DNA of 12,184 bases from Candidatus Aminicenantota bacterium (lineage in GTDB: Bacteria > Acidobacteriota > Aminicenantia > Aminicenantales > UBA4085). Shown piece by piece: positions 1 to 7,190 of the stretch (positions are counted from its first letter, which is position 1; each line of letters starts with the position of its first letter). Under the pieces are notes generated by a model, which made no database searches, was not told the DNA's origin, and worked only from the letters and a program-made list of their open reading frames with translations. The stretch lies in assembly GCA_003154255.1 (NCBI GenBank), contig PMCY01000192.1, positions 9,019-21,202 on the forward strand, written 5' to 3'. Both the position numbers and the translations under genes were made by a program.

Positions 1-147
1 GGTTGTTTCGTGACCCCCGAGCCGCTCGGCCCCGGCGGCGACCCCTACCCGGCCATGTATGGCCGGCCCGATTCCGATCGCCTCGAAGAGCTCGTCCGGA
101 AGACGGCCGGCTATTTCCGTTCCCGCGAAGACGCCCTTCTGTCGTGA
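1..147 (+). CDS. C-terminal fragment of an unidentified protein
   Basis: Reading from base 1 gives 48 codons ending in TGA at 145-147. The composition is balanced and protein-like (it includes DPYPAMYGRPD and a charged helix RLEELVRKTAGYF). The overlapping frame that runs into the symporter is rich in Arg and Pro here and looks like a shadow. The start of the gene lies outside the window. The stop is 17 bases before the symporter ATG, so the gene is probably the preceding member of the same plus-strand operon. I do not recognise the family from this fragment. It shows no membrane segment and ends in a soluble, helical tail. A role in the same carbohydrate module would be a guess from position alone. 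Confidence 0.6.
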   Translation, partial: GCFVTPEPLGPGGDPYPAMYGRPDSDRLEELVRKTAGYFRSREDALLS

Positions 148-153
148 AAAAGC

Positions 154-159
154 GGGAGG
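154..159 (+). promoter_or_regulatory. Ribosome binding site of the symporter gene
   Basis: GGGAGG lies 5 bases before the ATG at 165. It decides the start of the symporter gene against the much longer upstream open frame. It lies just downstream of the TGA of the preceding gene. Confidence 0.7.
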
Positions 160-164
160 CGGAC

Positions 165-1556
165 ATGACCGGCCGGCCCCTCCTCTCCGGCGCCGGCCGG
201 CCCGGCAGACTGCCGCTCAAAACAAAATGGCTCTACGGCTCAGCCGACCTGGGCATCGGCCTGCTGCAGGCGACCATCGGGTTCTACCTGATGTACTTCT
301 ATACCGACATCGCCAAAATCGATCCGGCCACCGCCGGCACGGCCATGCTCGTCAGCAAATTCACCTGGGACGCGATTGTCGATCCCCTTTTCGGCTGGCT
401 GTCCGACCGGACCCGGTCCCGCTGGGGACGACGCCGGCCTTACATGATTTTCGGAGCGCTCCCTCTCGGATTGGCCGCCTGGCTCCTCTTTTCCATCCCC
501 TCCCGTCTGACCGGGCTGAGCGCCTTCCTGATCGTGGCCGGAACGTTTCTTCTTTTCGATACGATCCGCAGCTCGGTCATCATGCCCTATAACGCCTGGA
601 GCGCGGAGCTGACCGTGGATTACGGCGAGCGGACGAGCCTGATCGCCATCCGTCAGATCATGAGCGTTTCGGGATATGTCGTCGGCGCGACGGTTATCAT
701 CGTCCTCGTCGCCTTCATCCGCCGGACGATGGGCCTCTCCGAACCCGCGGCCTGGAGCCGGACGGCGTTCATTCTGGGCGCGATCGTGGCGGCGGCCGTC
801 TGGACGACCGCGTTCGGAGTCCGAAGCAAACCCGCGGTCAACGCCGCCCCATCCAAAATGCCCGCCCGGGCGGCCTACCGCCACGCCTTTCGCAACAAGC
901 CTTTCATGATCTATATGATCGTCAACATGCTGGCCGCCTTCGTCCTGACCGTGACCCAGGGCATGATCCCCTACTACGTCATCTACCAGCTGGGCATGAA
1001 GGGCAGCTTGTCGATCATCATGCTGGTCTTCCTGGTGACCGTCGTCCTCTTCGTCTATCCTTACAAGATCCTGGCCGACCGCTTGAACAAAGGGCCGGCC
1101 TGGGCCATCGGCCTGACCATCTCCGGGCTGGCCCTTTTCCTGACCTTCTTCCTCCCCCATCACCCCACGTTCTGGATCTATCCGCTGATGGTCCTTTCGG
1201 GCCTGGGTTTCGCCGCCGAGTTCGTCTTCCCGGGAAGCATGATTCCGGACATGATCGAGCTGGACGAGCTCATCACCGGAGAGCGGCATGAAGGGATCTA
1301 CTACGGATTGCGGTCGTTCCTGGACAAACTGACGGCCGCCCTCGGCTCGGCGGTCATGGGCTGGGTCCTGGCCGGTTTCGGCTATATCGGCGGCGCCGAA
1401 CAGACGGCCCACGCCCTGTTCGGGATCCGATTGCTTTTCTGCGTGATCCCGGCGGTCATTCTGTGGGCCTGCCTGCCTTTCCTGGTGCGCTTCCCCGTCA
1501 CCCGCAAAAGCCACCAGGCTCTGATCGAGAAGCTGCGCATCAAGCAGGGCCTCTAG
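165..1556 (+). CDS. GPH-family (MFS_2) cation:glycoside symporter
   Basis: This is a 463-residue polytopic inner-membrane protein of the glycoside-pentoside-hexuronide:cation symporter family, the MelB relatives, which import sugars or glycosides with Na+ or H+. The first helix region (residues about 23-50) ends in FYTDIAKI. WDAIVD at 68-73 supplies D69 and D73, matching the two cation-site aspartates of MelB. It is followed by the family loop SDRTRSRWGRRRPY at 80-93. Around 358-388 lies PDMIELDEL..TGERHEGIYYG with K388, aligning with the MelB lysine of helix XI. Length is typical of the family. The frame is open back to base 3, but ATG at 165 is chosen because GGGAGG sits at 154-159 with 5 bases of spacing and the upstream part looks non-coding in this frame. 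It lies 12 bases before the rhamnosidase gene, so its substrate is probably a rhamnose-containing glycoside. The substrate is inferred; the family is secure. Confidence 0.93.
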   Translation: MTGRPLLSGAGRPGRLPLKTKWLYGSADLGIGLLQATIGFYLMYFYTDIAKIDPATAGTAMLVSKFTWDAIVDPLFGWLSDRTRSRWGRRRPYMIFGALPLGLAAWLLFSIPSRLTGLSAFLIVAGTFLLFDTIRSSVIMPYNAWSAELTVDYGERTSLIAIRQIMSVSGYVVGATVIIVLVAFIRRTMGLSEPAAWSRTAFILGAIVAAAVWTTAFGVRSKPAVNAAPSKMPARAAYRHAFRNKPFMIYMIVNMLAAFVLTVTQGMIPYYVIYQLGMKGSLSIIMLVFLVTVVLFVYPYKILADRLNKGPAWAIGLTISGLALFLTFFLPHHPTFWIYPLMVLSGLGFAAEFVFPGSMIPDMIELDELITGERHEGIYYGLRSFLDKLTAALGSAVMGWVLAGFGYIGGAEQTAHALFGIRLLFCVIPAVILWACLPFLVRFPVTRKSHQALIEKLRIKQGL

Positions 1557-1568
1557 AAAGGTGCGGAC

Positions 1569-4184
1569 ATGGACATTAGGGAGTTGCGCTGCGAATACCA
1601 GGTCGATCCCCTGGCCATCGGCGTCCGCCGTCCGCGTCTGAGCTGGAAGCTCGGATGCGGCGCCCAGACCGCCTACCACATCGCCGCCGAATCGGACGGC
1701 CGGCCGCTTTGGGAATCGGGCCGCGTCGATTCCGATCAATCCATCCAGGTCCTCTATGGCGGCCCGCCCCTGCGTTCGCGTCAGCGCGTGTCTTGGCGCG
1801 TGCGGATCTGGGATGAAAACGGCCAGGCCGGCCCTTTCTCGGCCCCCGCCCGCTGGGAGATGGGGCTCCTGAAACGCGAAGACTGGATCGGCAAGTGGAT
1901 CGGGTCCACGCTCGCCGGAGATCAGGAGACCGGAGCGCCCTGCCCATTCCTTCGCCGGACGTTCACCCTGGAAACGATGCCCGTTGCCGCCCGCCTGCAC
2001 ATCACCGCGCTGGGCCTCTATGACGCCTCCCTCAACGGCACCGCGGCGGGCGACGATGTATTCTCTCCCGGTTGGACCGATTATCGGACCCGGCTCGTCT
2101 ATCGGGCCTACGACATCAAGCCTTTGTTGCGGATCGGCGAGAACGTCCTCGGCGTCATCCTCGGCGACGGCTGGTACTGCGGGCACGTGGCCTGGGCTCC
2201 GCGCCGAGTTTACGGCGACCGGCCGCGTCTTCTGGCCCAGATAGACCTGGAATTCGAGGACGGAACCATCCGGATCATCCCCACGGGCGCCGGATGGAGA
2301 ACGGCGGCCGGCCCCATCCTGGAGTCGGACCTCATCATGGGTGAGCGATACGACGCCCGCCGGGAGTTCAAAGGCTGGGACCAGGCGGATTTCGACGATT
2401 CAAGCTGGGCCGGGGCCTCGATCTATCCCGATCCGGGATTGGATCTGGCCGCCCCGCAAGCCCCGCCGGTCAGACGCATGCAGAGCCTGCGTCCCGTCGA
2501 ACCGCCTCGGCGACTCGACGGAAGTTGGATCTACGATCTCGGCCAGAATATGACCGGACGCGTCCGGATGACCGTCGAGGGGGCTGCCGGCGTTCGGGTG
2601 AAACTTCGCCACGCCGAGGTCCTGGATGCCTCCGGCCGCCTCTACACCGAGAACCTGCGGAAAGCCCGGGCCACGGACGAATACACGCTCAAGGGCGGGG
2701 GCCGGGAAACCTACGAACCCCGCTTCACCTTCCACGGATTCCGTCATGTAGAGGTTTCCGGCCTGCCCGAAGCATCGGCGCCGCCGGAAATCGAAGGCAT
2801 CGTCCTTCATTCGGACGCGCCGATGACCGGGACATTCGCCTGCTCCGACCCCCTGATCAATCAGCTTCAACGCAACATCCAATGGAGCCAGAAAGGGAAT
2901 TTTCTGGACATCCCTACGGATTGTCCCCAGCGCGACGAGCGGCTGGGCTGGACGGGCGACGCCCAGGTTTTTATCGGGACGGCGGTCTTCAACATGGACG
3001 CGGCCGCCTTCTACGCCAAATGGCTGGACGACATGGCCTCATCCCAATCGCCGCAAGGGCATATCCCCCAGGTGGTCCCGAATCCAGACCCTGCTTATTA
3101 CGACGGCGGGCCGGGCTGGGCCGACGCGTTTCTCATCTGTCCTTGGACGATTTACGCCCATTTCGGAGACAAAGAGCTGCTGCGGCGGCTGTATCCGTCG
3201 CTGAAAAAATTCATCGACGAGCTCGACGCCCGCCATCCGGACGGGATCCGCGAACGGCCCGACATTTCCGCCTGGAGCCGCCCCGATCCGCCGCGGATCG
3301 AAGCCGTCCTCGGCTTCGGTGACTGGATCGCGCCGGACGGCAGCGTCGACCGCCACGGCGGCACTCCATTGGATTTGATCGGTACAGCCTATTTCCATTA
3401 CAGCGCCCGGCTCCTGGCTTCGATCGCCGGGGTGCTGGGCCGGAAAAGGGATGCCACCCGCTATGCCCGGCTGGCCGAAAAGGTCCGCCGCGCTTTCCGC
3501 CGACGCTTCATCACCCGCGACGGACTGCTGGCGGGGCAAACGCAAACGGCCTATGTCCTGACCCTGCACTTCGACCTGGCGCCGGAAGAATTCCGGCCGG
3601 CGCTTGTGGACGCGCTCGTCCGCGACATCGAACGCCGCGGCGGCCGCCTTGCGACGGGCTTCCTTGGAACTCCCCATCTGCTGCCCGTGCTGACCCGCTT
3701 CGGTCGAACCGATGTCGCTTACCGTCTGCTCAACCAGAAAGCCTGGCCTTCCTGGCTCTACCCGGTCCTGCACGGCGCAACCACGATCTGGGAGCGCTGG
3801 GACGGCTGGACGGAGGAGAAGGGCTTTCAGAATCCGGCCATGAATTCCTTCAACCATTACGCCTATGGAGCAGTTGGAGAATGGCTTTATGCGGTGGTCG
3901 CCGGCATAGAAATCGACCCCGAAAAGCCCGCCTACAAGCGCATCCACTTTCGGCCGCGGCCCGGCGGCGGTCTGACCTCGGCTCGGGCCGAGCTGGAATC
4001 GCCCTATGGCCGGATCGTCAGCGCCTGGACGATCGACGGTGAGCTCTTCAGCTGGGAGATTGTCGTACCGCCCAATACAACCGCCTGCGTCCATCCGCCG
4101 GGCGTCGCGGAGGCGACGGAAGTCCGGCCCGGCCGCCATCACTTCCAGATTGCCTGGATTGGAAAGGAGCCCGAAGATGTCTGA
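1569..4184 (+). CDS. Alpha-L-rhamnosidase, family GH78
   Basis: This 871-residue inverting glycosidase releases terminal alpha-L-rhamnose. The domain order is typical of GH78. A fibronectin-like N-terminal domain (about 1-95, with RRPRLSWKL) is followed by the Bac_rhamnosid_N beta-domain (about 125-300, with GLYDASLNG and FSPGWTDY). Next is a second beta-domain (about 318-415, with IYDLGQNMTG). The (alpha/alpha)6 catalytic domain begins near 420, and a C-terminal beta-domain starts near 775. The catalytic motif DCPQRDERLGWTGDAQ starts at D451. E457 aligns with the general acid and D464 with a substrate-binding aspartate. E742 in TTIWERW aligns with the general base. The protein starts directly with the N-terminal fold and has no signal peptide, so it is probably cytoplasmic, which fits the adjacent importer. 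The ATG follows an AAAGGTG at 1557-1563. The 3' end overlaps the esterase gene by 8 bases. Whether the substrate is a plant glycoside or an oligosaccharide cannot be read from the sequence. Confidence 0.95.
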   Translation: MDIRELRCEYQVDPLAIGVRRPRLSWKLGCGAQTAYHIAAESDGRPLWESGRVDSDQSIQVLYGGPPLRSRQRVSWRVRIWDENGQAGPFSAPARWEMGLLKREDWIGKWIGSTLAGDQETGAPCPFLRRTFTLETMPVAARLHITALGLYDASLNGTAAGDDVFSPGWTDYRTRLVYRAYDIKPLLRIGENVLGVILGDGWYCGHVAWAPRRVYGDRPRLLAQIDLEFEDGTIRIIPTGAGWRTAAGPILESDLIMGERYDARREFKGWDQADFDDSSWAGASIYPDPGLDLAAPQAPPVRRMQSLRPVEPPRRLDGSWIYDLGQNMTGRVRMTVEGAAGVRVKLRHAEVLDASGRLYTENLRKARATDEYTLKGGGRETYEPRFTFHGFRHVEVSGLPEASAPPEIEGIVLHSDAPMTGTFACSDPLINQLQRNIQWSQKGNFLDIPTDCPQRDERLGWTGDAQVFIGTAVFNMDAAAFYAKWLDDMASSQSPQGHIPQVVPNPDPAYYDGGPGWADAFLICPWTIYAHFGDKELLRRLYPSLKKFIDELDARHPDGIRERPDISAWSRPDPPRIEAVLGFGDWIAPDGSVDRHGGTPLDLIGTAYFHYSARLLASIAGVLGRKRDATRYARLAEKVRRAFRRRFITRDGLLAGQTQTAYVLTLHFDLAPEEFRPALVDALVRDIERRGGRLATGFLGTPHLLPVLTRFGRTDVAYRLLNQKAWPSWLYPVLHGATTIWERWDGWTEEKGFQNPAMNSFNHYAYGAVGEWLYAVVAGIEIDPEKPAYKRIHFRPRPGGGLTSARAELESPYGRIVSAWTIDGELFSWEIVVPPNTTACVHPPGVAEATEVRPGRHHFQIAWIGKEPEDV
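4163..4169 (+). promoter_or_regulatory. Ribosome binding site of the esterase gene, inside the rhamnosidase gene
   Basis: AAAGGAG lies 7 bases before the ATG at 4177, within the last codons of the rhamnosidase gene. It supports the start at 4177 over an in-frame ATG at 4006 and suggests translational coupling. Confidence 0.75.
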
Positions 4185-5475
4185 TCGGAAGTCGCGCCGG
4201 CGAAGAATTCTTGCAGCTGCCCTGGGGATCGGCTTCCTGGCGGGCGGCATGACCGGACGGATGATCGCCCAGAACGACGCCGCCAGCCCGCGCCTTTCCG
4301 AGCTGAAAGCGGAACTGGCCAGAGGAAACCGCCGAAGCCTGGACGATTTTTGGAAGGAGGCCGCCGCCCGCATGGGGCCCTTAATCGAGCCCGCGGGAGC
4401 CGATCCGAAGACCGTGCTGGTGACCTTCATCTGGAGGGGAGACGCCGACACGCGCGTCGTCGCCGTGGTCGGCTACGCGCTCGGACCCGATCGCTCCCTG
4501 AACATGCTGGAGCGGCTGGCCGGCACGGACCTCTGGTATCGGACGCGCAGCCTCCCGTCCGACCTGCGCATGATCTATGGCTTCTCCGTCAATCCCCCCT
4601 TGCCTTCCCTGGGCCCCGTGAGCTCCTGGCGCCGCGATCCGTTGAACGCCCGGGCGTTTGTTTATCCTAAGGACCCCGACTCGAGCACGGGCGCGGACAC
4701 CGCCGCTTCCCTGCTGGAACTGCCCCTGGCCGCGCCCCAGCCCTGGATCCTGAAGAATCCGGGGCGCCCGGAGGGACGGCTGGAAAGGTTCCGCCTCAGG
4801 AGCGAAATCCTTAAAAACGAGCGCCGCATCTTCGTTTATACGCCGCCGGAGTATGATCCCAACGGATCGCCCTGCGGTCTGCTTGTCGTTTTCGACGGCT
4901 GGGCTTATATCGGCCAGGTTCCGACGCCGGTCATCCTGGACAATCTGATCGCCGCTAAAAAAATCGCACCTCCGATCGCCGTTTTCGTCGACAACGCCAA
5001 CCCCATGTCCCGCGGCCGGGAGTTGGGTGATCATGCGCCCATGGCCGAATTTCTGGCCAAGGAGCTGCTGCCCTGGATCCGGGCTCGCTACCGCGTTTCG
5101 GCCGATCCCACGCGCGCGGCGATCGCCGGATCGAGCTCCGGGGGGAGTGCGGCGGTCTGCGCCGCCCTGCGTCACCCGGAAATCTTCGGCAATGTCCTGG
5201 CTCAGTCGGGGGCCTATTTCGACGACGCCGAAGCCCCGATCGGCGACGAGTGGATCTACCGCCGGCTGATCGAACAGCCAAAGCTGCCGCTCCGGTTTTA
5301 TCTGGATGTCGGCCGCTATGAACCACTGTTCAGCGTTAACGCCTCGCGGCACCTGCGTAACGTCCTGGAAGCCAAGGGATATACGGTCCACTACGCCGAA
5401 TTCGCGGGCGGCCACGATTACAGCCAATGGCGCGGCACCTTGGCCGACGGATTGATCTGGCTCATGGGAAAATAA
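4177..5475 (+). CDS. Exported enterochelin-esterase-like alpha/beta hydrolase
   Basis: This 432-residue protein has the two-domain layout of Fes/IroD-type esterases. An N-terminal beta-domain spans about 78-185, with VTFIWRGD and RLAGTDLWYRT. A catalytic Esterase_D-like alpha/beta-hydrolase domain spans about 205-430. The nucleophile elbow GSSSG gives S320. The histidine is H413 in GGHDYSQWRG, a motif shared with Fes-type enzymes. The acid is probably D377 or E382 in LDVGRYE. The N-terminus has basic residues (SRRRR at 6-10) then a hydrophobic stretch to about 24, with possible cleavage near residue 31. This is a signal peptide, possibly Tat-type because of the arginine run, or else a membrane anchor. 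The 8-base overlap with the rhamnosidase gene points to a glycan substrate, so deacylation of an acetylated or feruloylated rhamnoside is more likely than siderophore hydrolysis. That substrate is inference; no siderophore genes are visible nearby. Confidence 0.85.
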   Translation: MSDRKSRRRRILAAALGIGFLAGGMTGRMIAQNDAASPRLSELKAELARGNRRSLDDFWKEAAARMGPLIEPAGADPKTVLVTFIWRGDADTRVVAVVGYALGPDRSLNMLERLAGTDLWYRTRSLPSDLRMIYGFSVNPPLPSLGPVSSWRRDPLNARAFVYPKDPDSSTGADTAASLLELPLAAPQPWILKNPGRPEGRLERFRLRSEILKNERRIFVYTPPEYDPNGSPCGLLVVFDGWAYIGQVPTPVILDNLIAAKKIAPPIAVFVDNANPMSRGRELGDHAPMAEFLAKELLPWIRARYRVSADPTRAAIAGSSSGGSAAVCAALRHPEIFGNVLAQSGAYFDDAEAPIGDEWIYRRLIEQPKLPLRFYLDVGRYEPLFSVNASRHLRNVLEAKGYTVHYAEFAGGHDYSQWRGTLADGLIWLMGK

Positions 5476-5510
5476 GCGCGAAAGGGCGCGGAACCGGATC
5501 GGCCGCGAAC
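5476..5510. other. 35-base gap between convergent operons
   Basis: Stop codons of the plus-strand esterase (TAA, 5473-5475) and the minus-strand amidohydrolase (TGA, 5511-5513) face each other across this gap. It contains a short GCGC-gaaagg-GCGC inverted repeat at 5476-5489 but no T-run on either strand. I therefore cannot call an intrinsic terminator. Termination may be Rho-dependent or the transcripts may overlap. Confidence 0.5.
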
Positions 5511-7190
5511 TCAGGGCCGGGGGCCGCGCCAGCCCGGACCGCGCAGACTTCGGCCGGGGCGCTCATCCGTCAGTCCTTTTTCGGACAGGACGATGCGGCC
5601 GTTGACGAAGACATATTGAATCCCTCGCGAGTATTGATTGGGATCGCCGAAGGTCGCCTCGTCCCGGATATTCCGGGGATCGAAGACGGCAATATCGGCC
5701 ATCATTCCCGGCCGCAGAAGCCCGCGATCGGCGAGGCCGACCCGGCGGGCGGCCTGCGATGTCATCTTGCGGACCGCCTCCTCCAGGGTCAAAAGCTTTT
5801 CTTGGCGGACATAGCGGCCGAGAATCCGAGGGAACGAACCCCAGGCCCGGGGATGGGACTTCGTTTTCGACAAGGGGCCGTCCCCGGCCATGGCCTGCGA
5901 ATCCGAACAAAACGACACGAGCGGGTGGCGCAGGGCGGCGCGGACGTCTTCCTCGTTCATGATGGAAAGGACGCAGGACGTCAGGCGGTTGGTCATGACC
6001 AGGTCCATCAAGACGTCGCGAGGATCGCGCCCTTGGCGGCTTCCCAGCTCGGCCAAGCTCAGTCCCTCGAACGCCTTGGCCGCCGGATCGAGCACGGACA
6101 CGAGCAGAACGCCCTCCCCGCCCCCGGCTCCGGCCCATTGGTTCTCCCATTCGATCGCCGAGGGATTATCCATTTCAGCCTTGATCCGGGCGCGCAGATC
6201 CGAGTTTTTCAGCCGCCCGGCCATGGCCTCGAATCCGCCTTCCCGGACCCACAACGGAAGGCAGGCGTCCAGGGAATTGGCCGACCGGTCGTAGGGGTAC
6301 ATGTCGGCCGTCACGTCGAGGCCGCGGGCCCGGGCCGCTTCGATCCGGGCCAGGACCTCGGGCATGCGGCCCCAATTGGAGCGGTAGGCCGCTTTGAGAT
6401 GCCAAATTTCCACGGGAGACTTGGCCTGCTCGGCGATCGTGAAAACCTCCTCAAGCGACTCGAAAATGCGGTCGCCCTCGGAGCGCTGATGGGTGAAATA
6501 GACGCCCCCATGGCGGGCCGAGACGGCGGCGAGACCGGTCAATTCTTCGGTCGAGGCGAAGCGGTCGGGCGCGTATTGCAGGGACGAACTCACTCCCATG
6601 GCGCCCTCTTCCATGGCCTGGGCGGTGAGCGATTTCATGAGCTCCAGCTCGGCCGCGGAGGCCGGGCGCCCCTCCAGTCCCAGGGCATAATTGCGCAAGC
6701 TCCCGGCGCCCACGAACAGGCCGATGTTGATCGCCGGACGGGTCCTTTCGTCCAGGCGCCGGAAAAACTCGGCGAACGACCGCCAATCCGGTTCGACGCC
6801 GAAATGATGGAACCAGGGCAGGACCGCCTGGATCATGCGCTCGTTGGCCGGCCAGATGGACGTCCCTTCGCCCGAAATCTCGGTGGTGATGCCCTGGGTG
6901 ATCTTGCTGGCGGCCCGGTTGTCGACCAGGACGCTGAACTCCGACTGGCCGAGCAGGTCGATGAAACCCGGGGCCACGACGAGGCCCGAAACATCGACTC
7001 GGGCGGCGGCCTCAGATTGGCCTAAATCGCCGATGGCCGCGATGCGGTCGCCGCGGATGCCGAGATCGGCGCGAAATGATAGTGCGCCGCTCCCGTCAAC
7101 AACAGATCCTCCGTGAAGAACGACGTCGAAAGAGGCGCCGGCGGAAATCTCGTCCGGACGGGGCGGTCCGGATTCGGGAGGGAGAGTCAC
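5511..7190 (-). CDS. N-acyl-D-amino-acid deacylase-like amidohydrolase with altered metal motif
   Basis: This 559-residue protein belongs to the amidohydrolase superfamily, closest in style to D-aminoacylases, which cleave N-acyl-D-amino acids to an acid and a D-amino acid. The N-terminal beta-sandwich start (FDVVLHGGSVVDGSG, 21-35) leads to VVAPGFID at 71-78. The usual DxHxH then reads DLLGQ, with L80 and Q82 at the metal-ligand positions. Other family signatures remain: E108 in the segment GITTEISGEG (100-109), H234 in YFTHQR, H264 in EIWHLK, VTADMYPY at 293-300, D430 in SFCSD, and the C-terminal DRGLLRPGMMADIAVFDP. The GTG start is backed by AGGAG at 7198-7202 with 7 bases of spacing. It overlaps the peptidase stop as GTGA. 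There is no signal peptide, so it is probably cytoplasmic. It is the last gene of the minus-strand operon. The exact substrate and metal dependence are open. Confidence 0.85.
   Translation of the reverse strand: MTLPPESGPPRPDEISAGASFDVVLHGGSVVDGSGALSFRADLGIRGDRIAAIGDLGQSEAAARVDVSGLVVAPGFIDLLGQSEFSVLVDNRAASKITQGITTEISGEGTSIWPANERMIQAVLPWFHHFGVEPDWRSFAEFFRRLDERTRPAINIGLFVGAGSLRNYALGLEGRPASAAELELMKSLTAQAMEEGAMGVSSSLQYAPDRFASTEELTGLAAVSARHGGVYFTHQRSEGDRIFESLEEVFTIAEQAKSPVEIWHLKAAYRSNWGRMPEVLARIEAARARGLDVTADMYPYDRSANSLDACLPLWVREGGFEAMAGRLKNSDLRARIKAEMDNPSAIEWENQWAGAGGGEGVLLVSVLDPAAKAFEGLSLAELGSRQGRDPRDVLMDLVMTNRLTSCVLSIMNEEDVRAALRHPLVSFCSDSQAMAGDGPLSKTKSHPRAWGSFPRILGRYVRQEKLLTLEEAVRKMTSQAARRVGLADRGLLRPGMMADIAVFDPRNIRDEATFGDPNQYSRGIQYVFVNGRIVLSEKGLTDERPGRSLRGPGWRGPRP

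Noticed and set aside
3..164. N-terminal extension of the symporter to base 3
   Set aside because: This stretch reads as an Arg/Pro-rich shadow. A different frame ends a plausible gene at 147, and GGGAGG precedes the ATG at 165.
240..2186. A 648-codon minus-strand open frame across the symporter and rhamnosidase genes
   Set aside because: The product is Asp/Gly/Gln/Arg-rich with no recognisable domain, and it lies opposite two well-supported genes. Long antisense frames are common in GC-rich codon-biased DNA.
4006..4176. Earlier ATG for the esterase at 4006
   Set aside because: It would lie deep in the rhamnosidase gene and give a basic, non-leader N-terminus. The ATG at 4177 has a good ribosome site and is followed by a signal-like sequence.
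3039..4451. A 470-codon minus-strand open frame opposite the rhamnosidase 3' half
   Set aside because: No motif is recognisable and it crosses the boundary between two genuine plus-strand genes, so it is a shadow.
5427..7025. A 532-codon plus-strand open frame opposite the amidohydrolase
   Set aside because: Low-complexity composition and fully antisense to a gene with clear family motifs and a ribosome site.
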